64,000 nucleotides of DNA from Paracoccaceae bacterium (GCA_018223125.1 JAAEZA010000003.1:1-64000); one strand, 5' to 3'; counted from the first letter of the stretch, positions 17,630 through 26,962 are shown. Notes: generated by a model not told the origin, from the letters alone. Numbers and translations: made by a program.

Positions 17630-19689
17630 GCTTCGCTCCGATCCAGAATAAGATGCCCGTGATCCGACGCGCGCACATTCCAGCCAGGACGAACCAAAGT
17701 GGTCGTCTGGTCTTCGCTCACAACCGCAGGTCCTTGAAAGATGTCATGACCGAGCGAAGACCGTTTCAATATCCGGTAGGTCACCTGTTCCTGCGCGGCC
17801 AGATCGAACACCTGTCGGGTGACAACAGCGCCGCCCCCCGTCTCCGGCTCGAAGGGTTGGGATTTTGGCACGGCCCTTTCCCGCGCGGTGACACTGACAG
17901 AAACCAGTTCGATCGGGATATTATCCAGCGTGAATCCGACGAGGGCATCGTATTTGCTGACAAATTCCGCCTCCAGTCCGGCAACATCCATGTCAAAATT
18001 TTCAGCCGCATGTTCCAGAGCAATCTCAAGCCCCTGCCCCTGATATCGCATCTCGACTTTTACACTCGTATCAATCCGATCTGCAGGAACGGCTTCCTCC
18101 ACGATCGCGCGCACATCCGAAAGCTGATCCGCAACTCTTTGTGACAGCCCGCCGGCATCGACACCCTGCAAGAGCGCCATGACAGAAATCGCACTTTCGA
18201 ATGCGACAGGTGAGCGTAAGAAGCCAACGGCAGATCCGACACCCGCGTTTTGGGGCACGATGATCCGTTTGATGCCCAGTTTTTCTGCGATCCGCGCCGC
18301 GTGGAGCGCACCGCCACCGCCAGACACCAAAAGGTCGAAAGCGGCGATATCATGGCCAAGTTCTATACCATGAACCCGCGCTGCATTCGCCATGGTTTCG
18401 TCGGCCAGTTCTATAATGCCTGCCGCCGCCGTTGCCGTATCCGCAATTCCCATCGGTTCTTGCACATGTTTCGTGATCGCGGCGGGCGCATTGTCGGGCG
18501 CCAGGGAAATCATACCGCCTGCAAACCCTTCAGCTGCAATATTTCCGACCGTCAAATGGGCATCCGTAATCGTCGCATTTTCGCCTCCCCTGCCATAGGC
18601 GGCAGGACCGGGATCAGACCCCGCGCTGCGCGGACCAACCTTCAAACGCCCGAGCGAATCCACGCCCGCGACAGAGCCACCCCCCGCGCCGATTTCCACC
18701 AGCTCTACTGTTGGAACACGCACAGGCAGGCCGCTGCCCTTCACATCCCGCCACGCACGGGCCACTTCAAAGCGCCGTGTTGTTTGGGGATTGCCGTCAC
18801 TGATAAAGCAGATTTTGGCCGTGGTGCCGCCAATATCGAGCGACAACGTTCTGGTAGAACCGACCTCCCGTGCAACATGGGCCGCCAGAGCCACCCCACC
18901 GGCCGGACCGCTTTCCACCAATCGGATCGGATACCGCATGGCCTGTTCAAGCGTGGTCAGCCCGCCACCGGACAGCATCATCAGAAAAGAACCATCAAAG
19001 CCCAACTGGTTCAGTTCCGACTTCAGCGCGCCGAGATATTTAGACATCAGTGGCCGGACATATGCATTTGCACAAACTGTCGAGAACCGCTCGAACTCAC
19101 GGATTTCGCAGGCAACATCGGAACTTTTACAAATGGTAACAGTGTCACCCAAAGTCTTGTGCAGACGGTCCGCGACATAGTCTTCATGTGACGGGTTGCG
19201 GTAGGAATGCAAAAAACCGATTGCAACCGCCTCTACGCCTTCGCTTTGGATCCTGGCCGCCAAAGCGTCGATCTCTGCGTCTTGCGGCGCTTGCAACACT
19301 GACCCGTCTGCCAGAATGCGTTCCCCGAGCCCCAGCCGCAATGGACGCGCAACCAAAGCTTCGGGCATTTCGATGTTCAAGTCATACTGCTCAAAACGCT
19401 TTTCGTAACGGATATCGAGAACATCCCGAAACCCTGCTGTCGTTATAAACGCCGTCTTCGCGCCCCGCCGCTCGATCAGCGCGTTTGTCGCAAGAGTTGT
19501 ACCGTGAATAACCGCCGTAATGTCGGCGTAGCTCTTGCCCAGTTGCGTCAACAACCGGTTCACCCCTTCAAGAGCACCCCTGTCGGGGGAAACCGGCGTA
19601 GTCAAAACCTTGACCGAGGACAGCCCCGTCTCTGTTTCTGCAACAACATCAGTAAATGTGCCGCCAATATCTATCGAAATCTTTATCAT
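17626..19689 (-). CDS. hyuA: Hydantoinase A/oxoprolinase subunit (HyuA)
   Basis: A 687-residue ATP-binding subunit with an acetate/sugar-kinase-like ATPase core. The phosphate-1 loop is KISIDIGGTFTDVVAE (residues 3-18). HGTTLATNALIERRGAKTAFITTAGFRDVLDI is a family signature. The phosphate-2 region is RTLSLDIGGTTAKICFI, and the late adenosine motif is FDLLVSGGGGALHAARIAEKLG. The C-terminal domain (from about 490) is the HyuA tail. It is the first gene of the minus-strand hyuAB-dctPQM-gntR-SDR operon. Two inverted repeats lie 8-45 bases upstream of the ATG, in the promoter region. It acts with HyuB in ATP-driven opening of a cyclic amide. Confidence 0.92.
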   Translation of the reverse strand: MIKISIDIGGTFTDVVAETETGLSSVKVLTTPVSPDRGALEGVNRLLTQLGKSYADITAVIHGTTLATNALIERRGAKTAFITTAGFRDVLDIRYEKRFEQYDLNIEMPEALVARPLRLGLGERILADGSVLQAPQDAEIDALAARIQSEGVEAVAIGFLHSYRNPSHEDYVADRLHKTLGDTVTICKSSDVACEIREFERFSTVCANAYVRPLMSKYLGALKSELNQLGFDGSFLMMLSGGGLTTLEQAMRYPIRLVESGPAGGVALAAHVAREVGSTRTLSLDIGGTTAKICFISDGNPQTTRRFEVARAWRDVKGSGLPVRVPTVELVEIGAGGGSVAGVDSLGRLKVGPRSAGSDPGPAAYGRGGENATITDAHLTVGNIAAEGFAGGMISLAPDNAPAAITKHVQEPMGIADTATAAAGIIELADETMANAARVHGIELGHDIAAFDLLVSGGGGALHAARIAEKLGIKRIIVPQNAGVGSAVGFLRSPVAFESAISVMALLQGVDAGGLSQRVADQLSDVRAIVEEAVPADRIDTSVKVEMRYQGQGLEIALEHAAENFDMDVAGLEAEFVSKYDALVGFTLDNIPIELVSVSVTARERAVPKSQPFEPETGGGAVVTRQVFDLAAQEQVTYRILKRSSLGHDIFQGPAVVSEDQTTTLVRPGWNVRASDHGHLILDRSEA

Positions 19690-19696
19690 GGGCTCA

Positions 19697-19734
19697 TAAA
19701 GTACGTACTTTAAATTAAAGTCAATACTTTAATT
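19697..19734 (-). promoter_or_regulatory. Two adjacent inverted-repeat operators ahead of hyuA
   Basis: Site 1 is a perfect 16-bp palindrome TAAAGTACGTACTTTA (19697-19712). Site 2 has arms AATTAAAGT (19713-19721) and ACTTTAATT (19726-19734) around CAAT. Both share TAAAGT-N4-ACTTTA. They lie directly upstream of the hyuA ATG and so would overlap the promoter or leader. The operon's GntR/UTRA protein is the likely ligand-responsive repressor; the LysR protein transcribed from the other side is the alternative. Confidence 0.65.
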
Positions 19735-19938
19735 CACAGACTCAACCTTCAACCGGCTGCCAAACACGGCGCCCAACCTGTTTGAACGCAAAGCAGCCCC
19801 CAAACAGATGCGGTCCCGTTTCGGAGCTTCGAAACAAACGCATTGCAAACCGGAACGTATTCAGATGTTTTTGCATTGCGTTTTGCCTTACAACTCAACG
19901 GCAGGCACTCACGGAGCAAGGGTCTTGATGAAATCCGA

Positions 19939-20841
19939 ATGAAAGTAACTATTAGCCAACTCCGCGCCTTTATTGCTGTTTCCCGAGAGCGGTCTTTTAC
20001 CCGCGCGGCAGAAGTGCTGAAAATGTCCCAGCCCTCCGTTACGACGGCAATCAAACAACTCGAAGAAGCGCTTGGCCTGACTCTGTTTGACCGCACGACA
20101 AAGACGTTGCGCCTTACCAAACCAAGTGAAAAGTATCTCCCGATACTTGAACGGATACTGAACGATCTTGAATCAACACTGACCGATCTCCACTCGGCAG
20201 CCGAGGGAACGCAAGGGACAGTATCTGTCGCTGTGCTGCCTTCCATTGCGACCAACATCCTGCCCAACACAATTAAAAGCTTTTCGGCAAGCTATCCGGA
20301 TGTTCGCATATCCCTGAGGGACGACAATTCGTTTGGCATCAAGGAACGTGTGGCCAACGGGGAAGTCGATCTTGGCGTGGCAGGCAAGACAGAGCCTTTT
20401 GACGGCCTTTCGTTCGAGCCTTTGTTACGTGACCCTTTTGGTGTGGTAGTGCATAAGGCGCATCCTTTGGGTCAGGACAAAGGGCCGATAACCTGGGCGG
20501 AACTGGACGGGTTCCCCTATATCTCGTTTGCGCAGGATACAGGGATACGCCCGATCCTGGACACTCTTGAAACGGTGCCCGCGAATGTCGCTATTCCCTG
20601 GATCGAAGTTTCCAACATTGGAACGGTCCTGTCACTTCTTCAAACGAACCTCGGTATCGCAGCGCTGCCGCAAATGTCGGTAAATGCGATCGAAAGTGAC
20701 GTTGTATTCCGGACGCTGCTTGATCCGCCACTGTTCAGGGAGTTGGGGATCATTACGCGAAAAGGCCGGTCCCTTGCACCGACAGCACAAAAATTTGTTA
20801 TGCATATAAAAGATGCATTGCGCCCAAACTGGCAGCGCTGA
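19939..20841 (+). CDS. LysR-family transcriptional regulator
   Basis: A 300-residue LysR protein. The winged helix is at residues 1-60 (ISQLRAFIAVSRERSFTRAAEVLKMSQPSVTTAIKQLEEALGLTLFDRT). The co-inducer domain starts with GTVSVAVLPSIATNILPNTIKSF. ATG 19939 is chosen because it begins the family alignment; a longer upstream extension would lack family residues. It is divergent from hyuA and precedes the TAXI transporter genes in the same direction, so it could regulate either. Its ligand is unknown. Confidence 0.9.
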   Translation: MKVTISQLRAFIAVSRERSFTRAAEVLKMSQPSVTTAIKQLEEALGLTLFDRTTKTLRLTKPSEKYLPILERILNDLESTLTDLHSAAEGTQGTVSVAVLPSIATNILPNTIKSFSASYPDVRISLRDDNSFGIKERVANGEVDLGVAGKTEPFDGLSFEPLLRDPFGVVVHKAHPLGQDKGPITWAELDGFPYISFAQDTGIRPILDTLETVPANVAIPWIEVSNIGTVLSLLQTNLGIAALPQMSVNAIESDVVFRTLLDPPLFRELGIITRKGRSLAPTAQKFVMHIKDALRPNWQR

Positions 20842-20930
20842 CCCCTGATCAAATATCCAAAAGCTATCCAAATATAAGCTTCGTCTATATATATAGGATT
20901 TTTATCGGATAAAGTTATAAATTCTGTTGT

Positions 20931-20949
20931 CCGATGCGGACAGCATCGG
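20931..20949. repeat. Inverted repeat upstream of the TAXI receptor gene
   Basis: Arms CCGATGC (20931-20937) and GCATCGG (20943-20949) flank a 5-base spacer. It lies between the LysR stop and the TAXI start, in an otherwise AT-rich stretch (20842-20982) that must hold the TAXI promoter. It could be a regulator site or the 3' hairpin of the lysR message. Confidence 0.4.
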
Positions 20950-20982
20950 CTTAGATTTGAGTCTAACCTAGAGAGGCTTCAA

Positions 20983-21996
20983 ATGACTCACACTCTTAGA
21001 CACCGTATTGCGATGGCTGCCACCGGCATTCTTGCAGCGGCTTCAATTACTTTCGCAACAGCGTCATATGCAGATGATCCCGATTTTCTGAACATTGGCG
21101 GCGGCCCGAGCGGCGGCACCTTTAACGTTGTGGCCACAGGTCTTGGCGATCTGATGCGTCAAACCTTTCCCGACAGTATTATTGGCGTGCAACCCGGTGG
21201 TTCCGGCCCCAACCTTCTGCGGGTTTCCGCAGGCGATGCGGACCTTGGCATCACATCCGCAAGCAATGCCGCGGACGCGTGGGCGGGTCTTGATCCGGCA
21301 ACACCAGACAATCCGATCCAGAATGTGCGCGGGCTCATGACCTTCTTCCCGAGTGCGATCCAGATCTGGGTAGATGCAAAATCCGATATACAATCTATTG
21401 AAGACCTTGTTGGCAAACAAATCAGTGCTGGCCAGCCCGGCCAGACATCTTGGAACGCTTTCAACAACCTGCTCACTGTTCATGGCATGACAATCGATGA
21501 CCTTGAGGCAGACGGCGGCAAAGTCCATCACCTGAGCTGGAAAGAATCCCAGAACGGTTTACGCAACGGCCAGTTGGACGCGGTGATGTGGGTCGCGCTC
21601 TACCCGCATTCCACAGTTCTGGCGACCGAAGCCGCCAGAGAGCTCCGAGTCCTTGAAATTGCCGATGACAAAGCGGATGCCTATCTTGCCGAATACGGAG
21701 GCGGCTTTGAAAAAGTGACCCTGCCCGTAGGACTTTACAAAGGTCAGTCGAAACCAGTGACTTCTGTTGGCACCAAGACATTCTTGTTTGCTTCTGATGC
21801 AATGTCAGACGACACTGCCTATAAAGTGACATCAAGCATCTGGAACAATCTGGACAAATTTCAGAAGACCCATGCTTTGCTGCAATACATCGATGCGGAT
21901 ACAGCGGGCCGTGGCATGCTGGTTCCAATCCACCCCGGTGCGGCCAGATTCTATGAAGAACAAGGCATCGAGATGGATAGTGCGGCTTTGAAATAA
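20983..21996 (+). CDS. TAXI-family TRAP transporter substrate-binding protein
   Basis: Periplasmic receptor of 337 residues. The signal peptide spans about residues 1-30 (MAATGILAAASITFATASYA). The TAXI signature is the mature start FLNIGGGPSGGTFNVVATGLGDLM, then GVQPGGSGPNLLRVSAGDADLGITSASNAADAW. The GAGG-containing ribosome site (AGAGAGGC) sits before ATG 20983. It delivers ligand to the fused permease encoded next; a stem-loop (22006-22035) lies between the two genes. The ligand is unknown. Confidence 0.92.
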   Translation: MTHTLRHRIAMAATGILAAASITFATASYADDPDFLNIGGGPSGGTFNVVATGLGDLMRQTFPDSIIGVQPGGSGPNLLRVSAGDADLGITSASNAADAWAGLDPATPDNPIQNVRGLMTFFPSAIQIWVDAKSDIQSIEDLVGKQISAGQPGQTSWNAFNNLLTVHGMTIDDLEADGGKVHHLSWKESQNGLRNGQLDAVMWVALYPHSTVLATEAARELRVLEIADDKADAYLAEYGGGFEKVTLPVGLYKGQSKPVTSVGTKTFLFASDAMSDDTAYKVTSSIWNNLDKFQKTHALLQYIDADTAGRGMLVPIHPGAARFYEEQGIEMDSAALK

Positions 21997-22005
21997 GCGC
22001 TTCTG

Positions 22006-22035
22006 CTCTCGCAAGGGCCTCCCGCCTTGCGAGAG
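22006..22035 (+). terminator. Intercistronic stem-loop between TAXI receptor and permease
   Basis: Perfect 11-bp arms CTCTCGCAAGG (22006-22016) and CCTTGCGAGAG (22025-22035) with an 8-base loop and no T-run. It probably protects the upstream receptor message or reduces read-through into the permease. Confidence 0.65.
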
Positions 22036-22113
22036 CCTGTTCCCGTATATCTATAGCATCAGCGCGCTGGATCGCTGATTGAACCCCCACACAATGACAG
22101 GAAAACCGGCCCG

Positions 22114-24000
22114 ATGACCGTCAATCTGGACAAAATAATAGCCTTCCTTGCGGTAACAATGGCCCTGTTTCACCTGTTGGTGGCCTCGCCGTTTTTTCTG
22201 TTCCCCGACCTGATCGTGCGCGGGGCGCATCTGCTCTTTTCACTGGTGCTGGGCTTTCTGATCTATCGTTCGACGCGGGGTGGAATTCGCGCTTCGATCG
22301 ACTATGCACTTATAGCTTTATCGGTGATCTGTGTGGGGTATCTGATCGTCAACCACTCTTCGATTGTGGTGCGCCCGCCGTGGACCCGCGCGGCAACACC
22401 GTTCGAGTTGTTCGTCGCCCTTGGTACAGTCTTCGTGGTGCTTGAAATGACCCGCAGGTCACTTGGCATGGCGATCTCGGGGCTATGCCTGTTCTTTATC
22501 GCTTACGGTTTCGCCGGTCCCTACCTGCGGTTCGTGGATTTTCTGCGCCCGCTTGCCCATAAAGGCGTGGGAATCCACGAGTTTGTTGATCAGATGTATT
22601 TCAGTTTTGAAGGTATCTTCGGAGTCGCCCTTGGTGTTTCAACGGATTTCATCTTTCTGTTTGTTGTCTTTGGCGCCCTGCTTCAGGTTATCGGCGGCGG
22701 TGACTTCTTCGTGAATGTCACCAAGTCGGCAACGGGTTCCACCCGTGGCGGACCTGCCAAAATGGCGGTTGTCGCCAGTGCTTTGATGGGCACCATGTCC
22801 GGCAGTTCGGTCGCCAATGTTGCGACCACCGGTGCCATTACCATCCCGATGATGAAGAAACTCGGCTACCCTAAAAACTTCGCCGGCGCGGTTGAGGCTG
22901 TCGCATCGACTGGCGGTCAGATCACCCCGCCAATTATGGGTGCCGCCGCCTTTCTGATGGCCGCAATCCTTGGCATCAGCTATCAGGAAGTGATCACCGC
23001 TGCCGTTCTTCCGGCGTTTCTGTTCTTCGCATCGCTGTTCGTTGCAGTCCATTGGGAAGCACTCAAACACGGGTTGCAGCCATTGGCGAAAAACCAGAAG
23101 GGGGCAACTTGGCGGGATTTCAAGGCAGGTTGGACATTCCTGCTGCCTTTGGTCGTGATTATGACGTTCCTGTTGATGGGCTACACCCCGAGCCTCTGTG
23201 CCTTTTACGGGGTTGTCGCAACAATCATAACGCCGTTCCTGCGCCGCTCGACGATGGTCTCGCCAAACGTGATCGCGAACGGGCTGGAGTTCGGGGCACG
23301 GGCCGCCGTTACCGTTGCAATAGCCTGTGCTTCGGCAGGGATTATCGTCGGGATCGTTCAGATTTCTGGGCTGGGCTTCCGCTTTAGCAGCCTTGTGATC
23401 GCCTTTGCCGACGGCAATCTTTACGTTGCCTTATTCCTCGCGATGATTGCAGCATTCATCTTTGGCATGGGTATGCCCACAACCCCTGCCTACATAATTC
23501 AGGCGACCCTGGTTGCGCCTGCTCTGGTTGAACTGGGGGCAGATCCGCTCGCCGCGCACCTGTTCGTTTTCTACTATGCAGTGCTGGGACAAATCACACC
23601 ACCTGTCGCGGTGGCTGCCTTTGCCGCCGCACCAATCGCCGGAACAAGTGCCACATCTGTGGGCTGGCGCGCGTTTGCCTTGGGCATTCCGGCCTATGTC
23701 ATTCCGTTTCTGTTTGTTGCAAATCCCGAATTGCTGGGACAGGGGGATTGGGGCGCGTTGTTGTTGGTGCTGATACGCTCGGCCATTGCAATCATCTGCC
23801 TGTCGATTGCACTGACCGGATGGATGGGCGGACGTGCACTGGGGTGGATCAGCCGGGGACTTCTACTTTTCGCCGCCGCGCTTCTCGTTACACCGAACCC
23901 GTTGCTCAGCGCTGCAGCCCTGGCAGTGATTGCCGCAGTCTGGGGGTTCCAGCGCTATGGTTCGCAACATTCTATCAAGGAACCCGCACTCAATGACTAA
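22114..24000 (+). CDS. TAXI-TRAP fused 4TM/12TM permease
   Basis: A 628-residue membrane protein. The first ~150 residues form the four-span small subunit (DctQ-like). From about residue 160 the DctM-like channel runs with KSATGSTRGGPAKMAVVASALMGTMSGSSVANVATTGAITIPMMKKLGY, AVEAVASTGGQITPPIMGAAAFLMA, FGMGMPTTPAYII and GQITPPVAVAAFAAA. Fusion of the two permease subunits is usual for TAXI systems. It probably uses a sodium gradient. The stop overlaps the start of the RidA-like gene. Confidence 0.93.
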   Translation: MTVNLDKIIAFLAVTMALFHLLVASPFFLFPDLIVRGAHLLFSLVLGFLIYRSTRGGIRASIDYALIALSVICVGYLIVNHSSIVVRPPWTRAATPFELFVALGTVFVVLEMTRRSLGMAISGLCLFFIAYGFAGPYLRFVDFLRPLAHKGVGIHEFVDQMYFSFEGIFGVALGVSTDFIFLFVVFGALLQVIGGGDFFVNVTKSATGSTRGGPAKMAVVASALMGTMSGSSVANVATTGAITIPMMKKLGYPKNFAGAVEAVASTGGQITPPIMGAAAFLMAAILGISYQEVITAAVLPAFLFFASLFVAVHWEALKHGLQPLAKNQKGATWRDFKAGWTFLLPLVVIMTFLLMGYTPSLCAFYGVVATIITPFLRRSTMVSPNVIANGLEFGARAAVTVAIACASAGIIVGIVQISGLGFRFSSLVIAFADGNLYVALFLAMIAAFIFGMGMPTTPAYIIQATLVAPALVELGADPLAAHLFVFYYAVLGQITPPVAVAAFAAAPIAGTSATSVGWRAFALGIPAYVIPFLFVANPELLGQGDWGALLLVLIRSAIAIICLSIALTGWMGGRALGWISRGLLLFAAALLVTPNPLLSAAALAVIAAVWGFQRYGSQHSIKEPALND

Positions 24001-24484
24001 CGTAAAACAGCATGAACCGGCCGCGGACACACAGCTGAATTCAATCATCAAGAACCTGCCAAAACCCGAAGGAACAAAATACCCCTACGATTTGGTCACC
24101 ATAGAAGGACATACGGCCTATGTGGCGGGGCAAATTCCGAAGAAAGATCGCGGGTTGGCATATGTTGGCGCCGTTGGGGCTGGCATTTCAGTACGGGATG
24201 CGGTGGATGCTGCACGCATCTGCGCGCAACAGGCCATGAGCTGGCTACATCATTCAGCCGGTGGTTTGGAGAACCTGAACAGACTGCTGCGCGTTACCTG
24301 CTATGTTGCCCATGATGATTCTTTTCAAGATATCTCTGCTGTGGCGGACGGAGCATCAAACTGTTTAATTGACGCTCTTGGGACCAAAGGGCGGCACACC
24401 CGGTCCGTGATCGGTGTAAAAAGCCTTCCCAGAAACGCGCCTGTGCTGATTGAGGTTACTGCCGCCCTGAAAAGGCCCGTTTGA
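23993..24484 (+). CDS. RidA/YjgF-family protein
   Basis: A 163-residue RidA-family protein. The family core is LVTIEGHTAYVAGQIPKKDRG, then AARICAQQAMSWLHHSAGGLENLNRLLRVTCYVAHDDSF and RSVIGVKSLPRNAPVLIEVTAAL; the Arg and terminal Glu residues match the deaminase active site. It is longer than RidA (about 128) and resembles the YjgF-like paralogues found in amino-acid or amide catabolic operons. ATG 23993 lies inside the permease gene (8-base overlap), so it is translationally coupled. The role is probably hydrolysis of enamine/imine intermediates or another ring-opened amide derived from the TAXI cargo. Confidence 0.85.
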   Translation: MTNVKQHEPAADTQLNSIIKNLPKPEGTKYPYDLVTIEGHTAYVAGQIPKKDRGLAYVGAVGAGISVRDAVDAARICAQQAMSWLHHSAGGLENLNRLLRVTCYVAHDDSFQDISAVADGASNCLIDALGTKGRHTRSVIGVKSLPRNAPVLIEVTAALKRPV

Positions 24485-24524
24485 TCCAGGAACCGGCCCC
24501 ACCAGAAGCTCGACTGCCTTACGG

Positions 24525-25442
24525 CTACCCTCCCGCACCCATGATTTTGCGAATGGAACCCAATCCTCCCTTTACCAGCGCGGCGAAAGCTTGTGTTCCG
24601 GCTTCGGCGCGGTCAGGGCGGACGTGGAGTTGCAGGGGGATTGGGACGGTCTGGTCGCTCAGGGGGCGTTCGAGACAACCTGATGTGTTAAGCTGGGCAA
24701 TGCAGGCAGGAGCGAGTGTGACGCCAAGACCGGACCCCACAGCGATCAGCACCGCCTGCATGGAGTTTGGCTGTGCCAGAATATCAGGCGAAAATCCCGC
24801 GGCATTACACACGCTGACAACCTGATCGAACAGGTCCGGCGCACCGTCCCGTTGGAACAGAACGAAGGGATGGGTCGACAGCGCAGAGACCGGAAGGCAG
24901 GGTTCCGACGCCAGCGCATGACCTTCCGGCAGGAAAGCAACGAGCCTGTCCGAATAAATGTCCCAGCTTTCAAACCGATCCGCCATTGCCGGGGGAAGCG
25001 GGCGGGACAGGGAAACATCGAGCCGGCCGGCCATCAGTGCTTCGGCCAGTTCGCCGGCAGTCATTTCAAACAGCGAAACCTGAATTTGTGGAAAACGCGC
25101 TGAGAACTCCCGAACAAGAGCGGGTAAGAACGCCTGCACAGCCGAGCCTAGAAACCCGATACGCAGCCGCCCCAATTCGCCGGTTCCCGTCCTTTGCACC
25201 AGAAGGCGCGCGCGTTCTTCTTGGGCAAGGATCTCTGTAGCTTCGCGCAATAAGGTTTCACCGGCAGCCGTGATCCGCACTTCGCGGGTAGAACGCCAGA
25301 ACAGGCTGACACCCAGTTCCTCTTCCAGTTCGGAAATCTGGCGGCTGACTGCAGGCTGCACCATGTTCAACTGGCGTGCCGCCGCAGAGAAGCCTTTGAG
25401 ATTTGCGACGGCGACAAAGGTTTTGAGTGTTCTGATTTCCAT
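24525..25442 (-). CDS. LysR-family regulator, BenM/CatM-like
   Basis: A 305-residue LysR protein. The N-terminal winged helix is MEIRTLKTFVAVANLKGFSAAARQLNMVQPAVSRQISELEEELGVSLFWRST. The ligand domain begins LGRLRIGFLGSAVQAFLPALVREF, a start typical of the CatM/BenM/CbnR branch. It is divergent from an MFS gene, with an ATAC-N7-GTAT operator (25453-25467) just upstream of its ATG. It probably represses itself and controls the MFS gene in response to a small acid. Confidence 0.9.
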   Translation of the reverse strand: MEIRTLKTFVAVANLKGFSAAARQLNMVQPAVSRQISELEEELGVSLFWRSTREVRITAAGETLLREATEILAQEERARLLVQRTGTGELGRLRIGFLGSAVQAFLPALVREFSARFPQIQVSLFEMTAGELAEALMAGRLDVSLSRPLPPAMADRFESWDIYSDRLVAFLPEGHALASEPCLPVSALSTHPFVLFQRDGAPDLFDQVVSVCNAAGFSPDILAQPNSMQAVLIAVGSGLGVTLAPACIAQLNTSGCLERPLSDQTVPIPLQLHVRPDRAEAGTQAFAALVKGGLGSIRKIMGAGG

Positions 25443-25450
25443 GTCACCAC

Positions 25451-25469
25451 TTATACAAATTTTGTATAA
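25451..25469. promoter_or_regulatory. LysR operator (ATAC-N7-GTAT) between lysR and MFS genes
   Basis: TTATACAAATTTTGTATAA is a perfect inverted repeat with 8-bp arms and a 3-base centre. It contains ATAC-N7-GTAT, the known recognition pattern of BenM/CatM/CbnR-type LysR proteins. It starts 9 bases upstream of the LysR ATG. Confidence 0.75.
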
Positions 25470-25595
25470 TTATCATCAATAAGTAACATTTCTCTTATTG
25501 GTCTATCCCTGTTACGTCCCCGTAAAAGCTTAAATACCCTTCGCAGTTGAAGGCAGGCCCCTGTGACCGCCAGATACCGTTTAGGAGACAATTTC

Positions 25596-26795
25596 TTGTC
25601 CAGAACCCCTGCCCCAACGCCATTGTCGCGGCCTTTACTGCTGCTAATGGCGACAGCTATCGCGGCCACTGTGGCCAATCTTTACTACAACCAACCTCTG
25701 CTTCCTTCGATACAGGAGACCTTCAACCTCGGAGACGGAGCTGTGGGAATAATCCCTGCCGCCACGCAACTCGGGTACGCTGCAGCGATCCTGTTGATTT
25801 CTCCTCTGGGCGATGTGATGAGCCGCCGCAGTCTGATCGATTACCTGTCGATCCTGCTGACACTGGCATTGCTTGCCGTTTTCGCTGCACCCGATTTGTT
25901 CGTTCTGGCAACTGCGTTCTTTGCCGTGGGTCTGGGCGCAAATATTACCCAGCAATTACTGCCCATCGGCGCATCTCTTACAGAGCCGTCCCGCAAAGGG
26001 GCTGTCATGGGAACGCTTATGACAGGTTTGACCATCGGCATCCTGTTGTCCCGTACTATCAGCGGTTCAATCGCGGAATACTTCGGTTGGAGATCAGTGT
26101 TCCTGGTCACTGCCGGTTTGGCCGCGCTGTTTGGCATTCTTCTGCACCGGAATCTTCCCGACAACAAACCCAAGGTCTCACTGCCTTATCCGGCCCTTAT
26201 TGCATCAATGTTCGGACTGATCCGAAAACACAGATCCCTGCGGGAAAGTGCCCTGACCGGCGCATTGTGGTTTGCCGCTTTCAACGCGCTTTGGGCAACG
26301 CTCGCCATACATGTCACGAATGCCCCGTTTTCCTACAGCGTTCAGCAGGCGGGTCTGTTCGGACTGGTTGGCATGGCGGGAATTATCGGCGCCAAACTCG
26401 CCGGCCGGATGGTAGACACCTTCGGCCCCGCCCGCATCATCACTGTCGCGCTCGGGCTGGTGGTGTCATCCTTTGTGGTTCTGGCCGTATCGGGCGACAG
26501 TCTCATCGGACTCATCGTCGGGATCATCCTGTTGGACATCGGTGTGTTCGGCGCACAAATTCCCAATCAAGTAAGGGTTTTGTCCATTGATCCCGACGCA
26601 CAAAGCCGGATGAACGCGGTCTATATGCTTGCCTATTACATTGCTGCGGCAGCGGGCTCTGCGCTTGGCGTCAAAGTGATGAGCGTCGCGGACTGGCGCG
26701 GAATGACGTTGTTCGGACTGGCGCTGGCCGGTCTGGCACTGGCCCATCATATGTTGCAGCAACGGGCGCAACACATCGCTGAACAGACAGTATAG
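25596..26795 (+). CDS. MFS transporter
   Basis: Major-facilitator permease of about 399 residues with twelve predicted spans. The N half has ANLYYNQPLLPSIQETF and the loop 2-3 motif SPLGDVMSRRS (a GDxxxRR variant); loop 8-9 is GAKLAGRMVDTFGPARI. It resembles the small-molecule/drug exporter branch. The start is uncertain: TTG 25596 has a strong AGGAGA site seven bases upstream, while an in-frame GTG at 25563 would add 11 residues with a weaker site. It is divergent from a BenM-like LysR and probably under its control. The substrate is unknown. Confidence 0.88.
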   Translation: MSRTPAPTPLSRPLLLLMATAIAATVANLYYNQPLLPSIQETFNLGDGAVGIIPAATQLGYAAAILLISPLGDVMSRRSLIDYLSILLTLALLAVFAAPDLFVLATAFFAVGLGANITQQLLPIGASLTEPSRKGAVMGTLMTGLTIGILLSRTISGSIAEYFGWRSVFLVTAGLAALFGILLHRNLPDNKPKVSLPYPALIASMFGLIRKHRSLRESALTGALWFAAFNALWATLAIHVTNAPFSYSVQQAGLFGLVGMAGIIGAKLAGRMVDTFGPARIITVALGLVVSSFVVLAVSGDSLIGLIVGIILLDIGVFGAQIPNQVRVLSIDPDAQSRMNAVYMLAYYIAAAAGSALGVKVMSVADWRGMTLFGLALAGLALAHHMLQQRAQHIAEQTV

Positions 26796-26962
26796 ACGGC
26801 CCCTTCCTGCAAGAAAAACTGCCGTTTTGTCAGCAAGGGGTGTCAGGCACGGCTTTTGCTGACCTCCCCGCCCCTGCCCTTACGACTTTCAGGCGTCGCT
26901 TTGGGCTTTCACAAAACCGCGCTGCACTCTACACACGCCCATCCCCTGTTCTGGAAAAAGTC

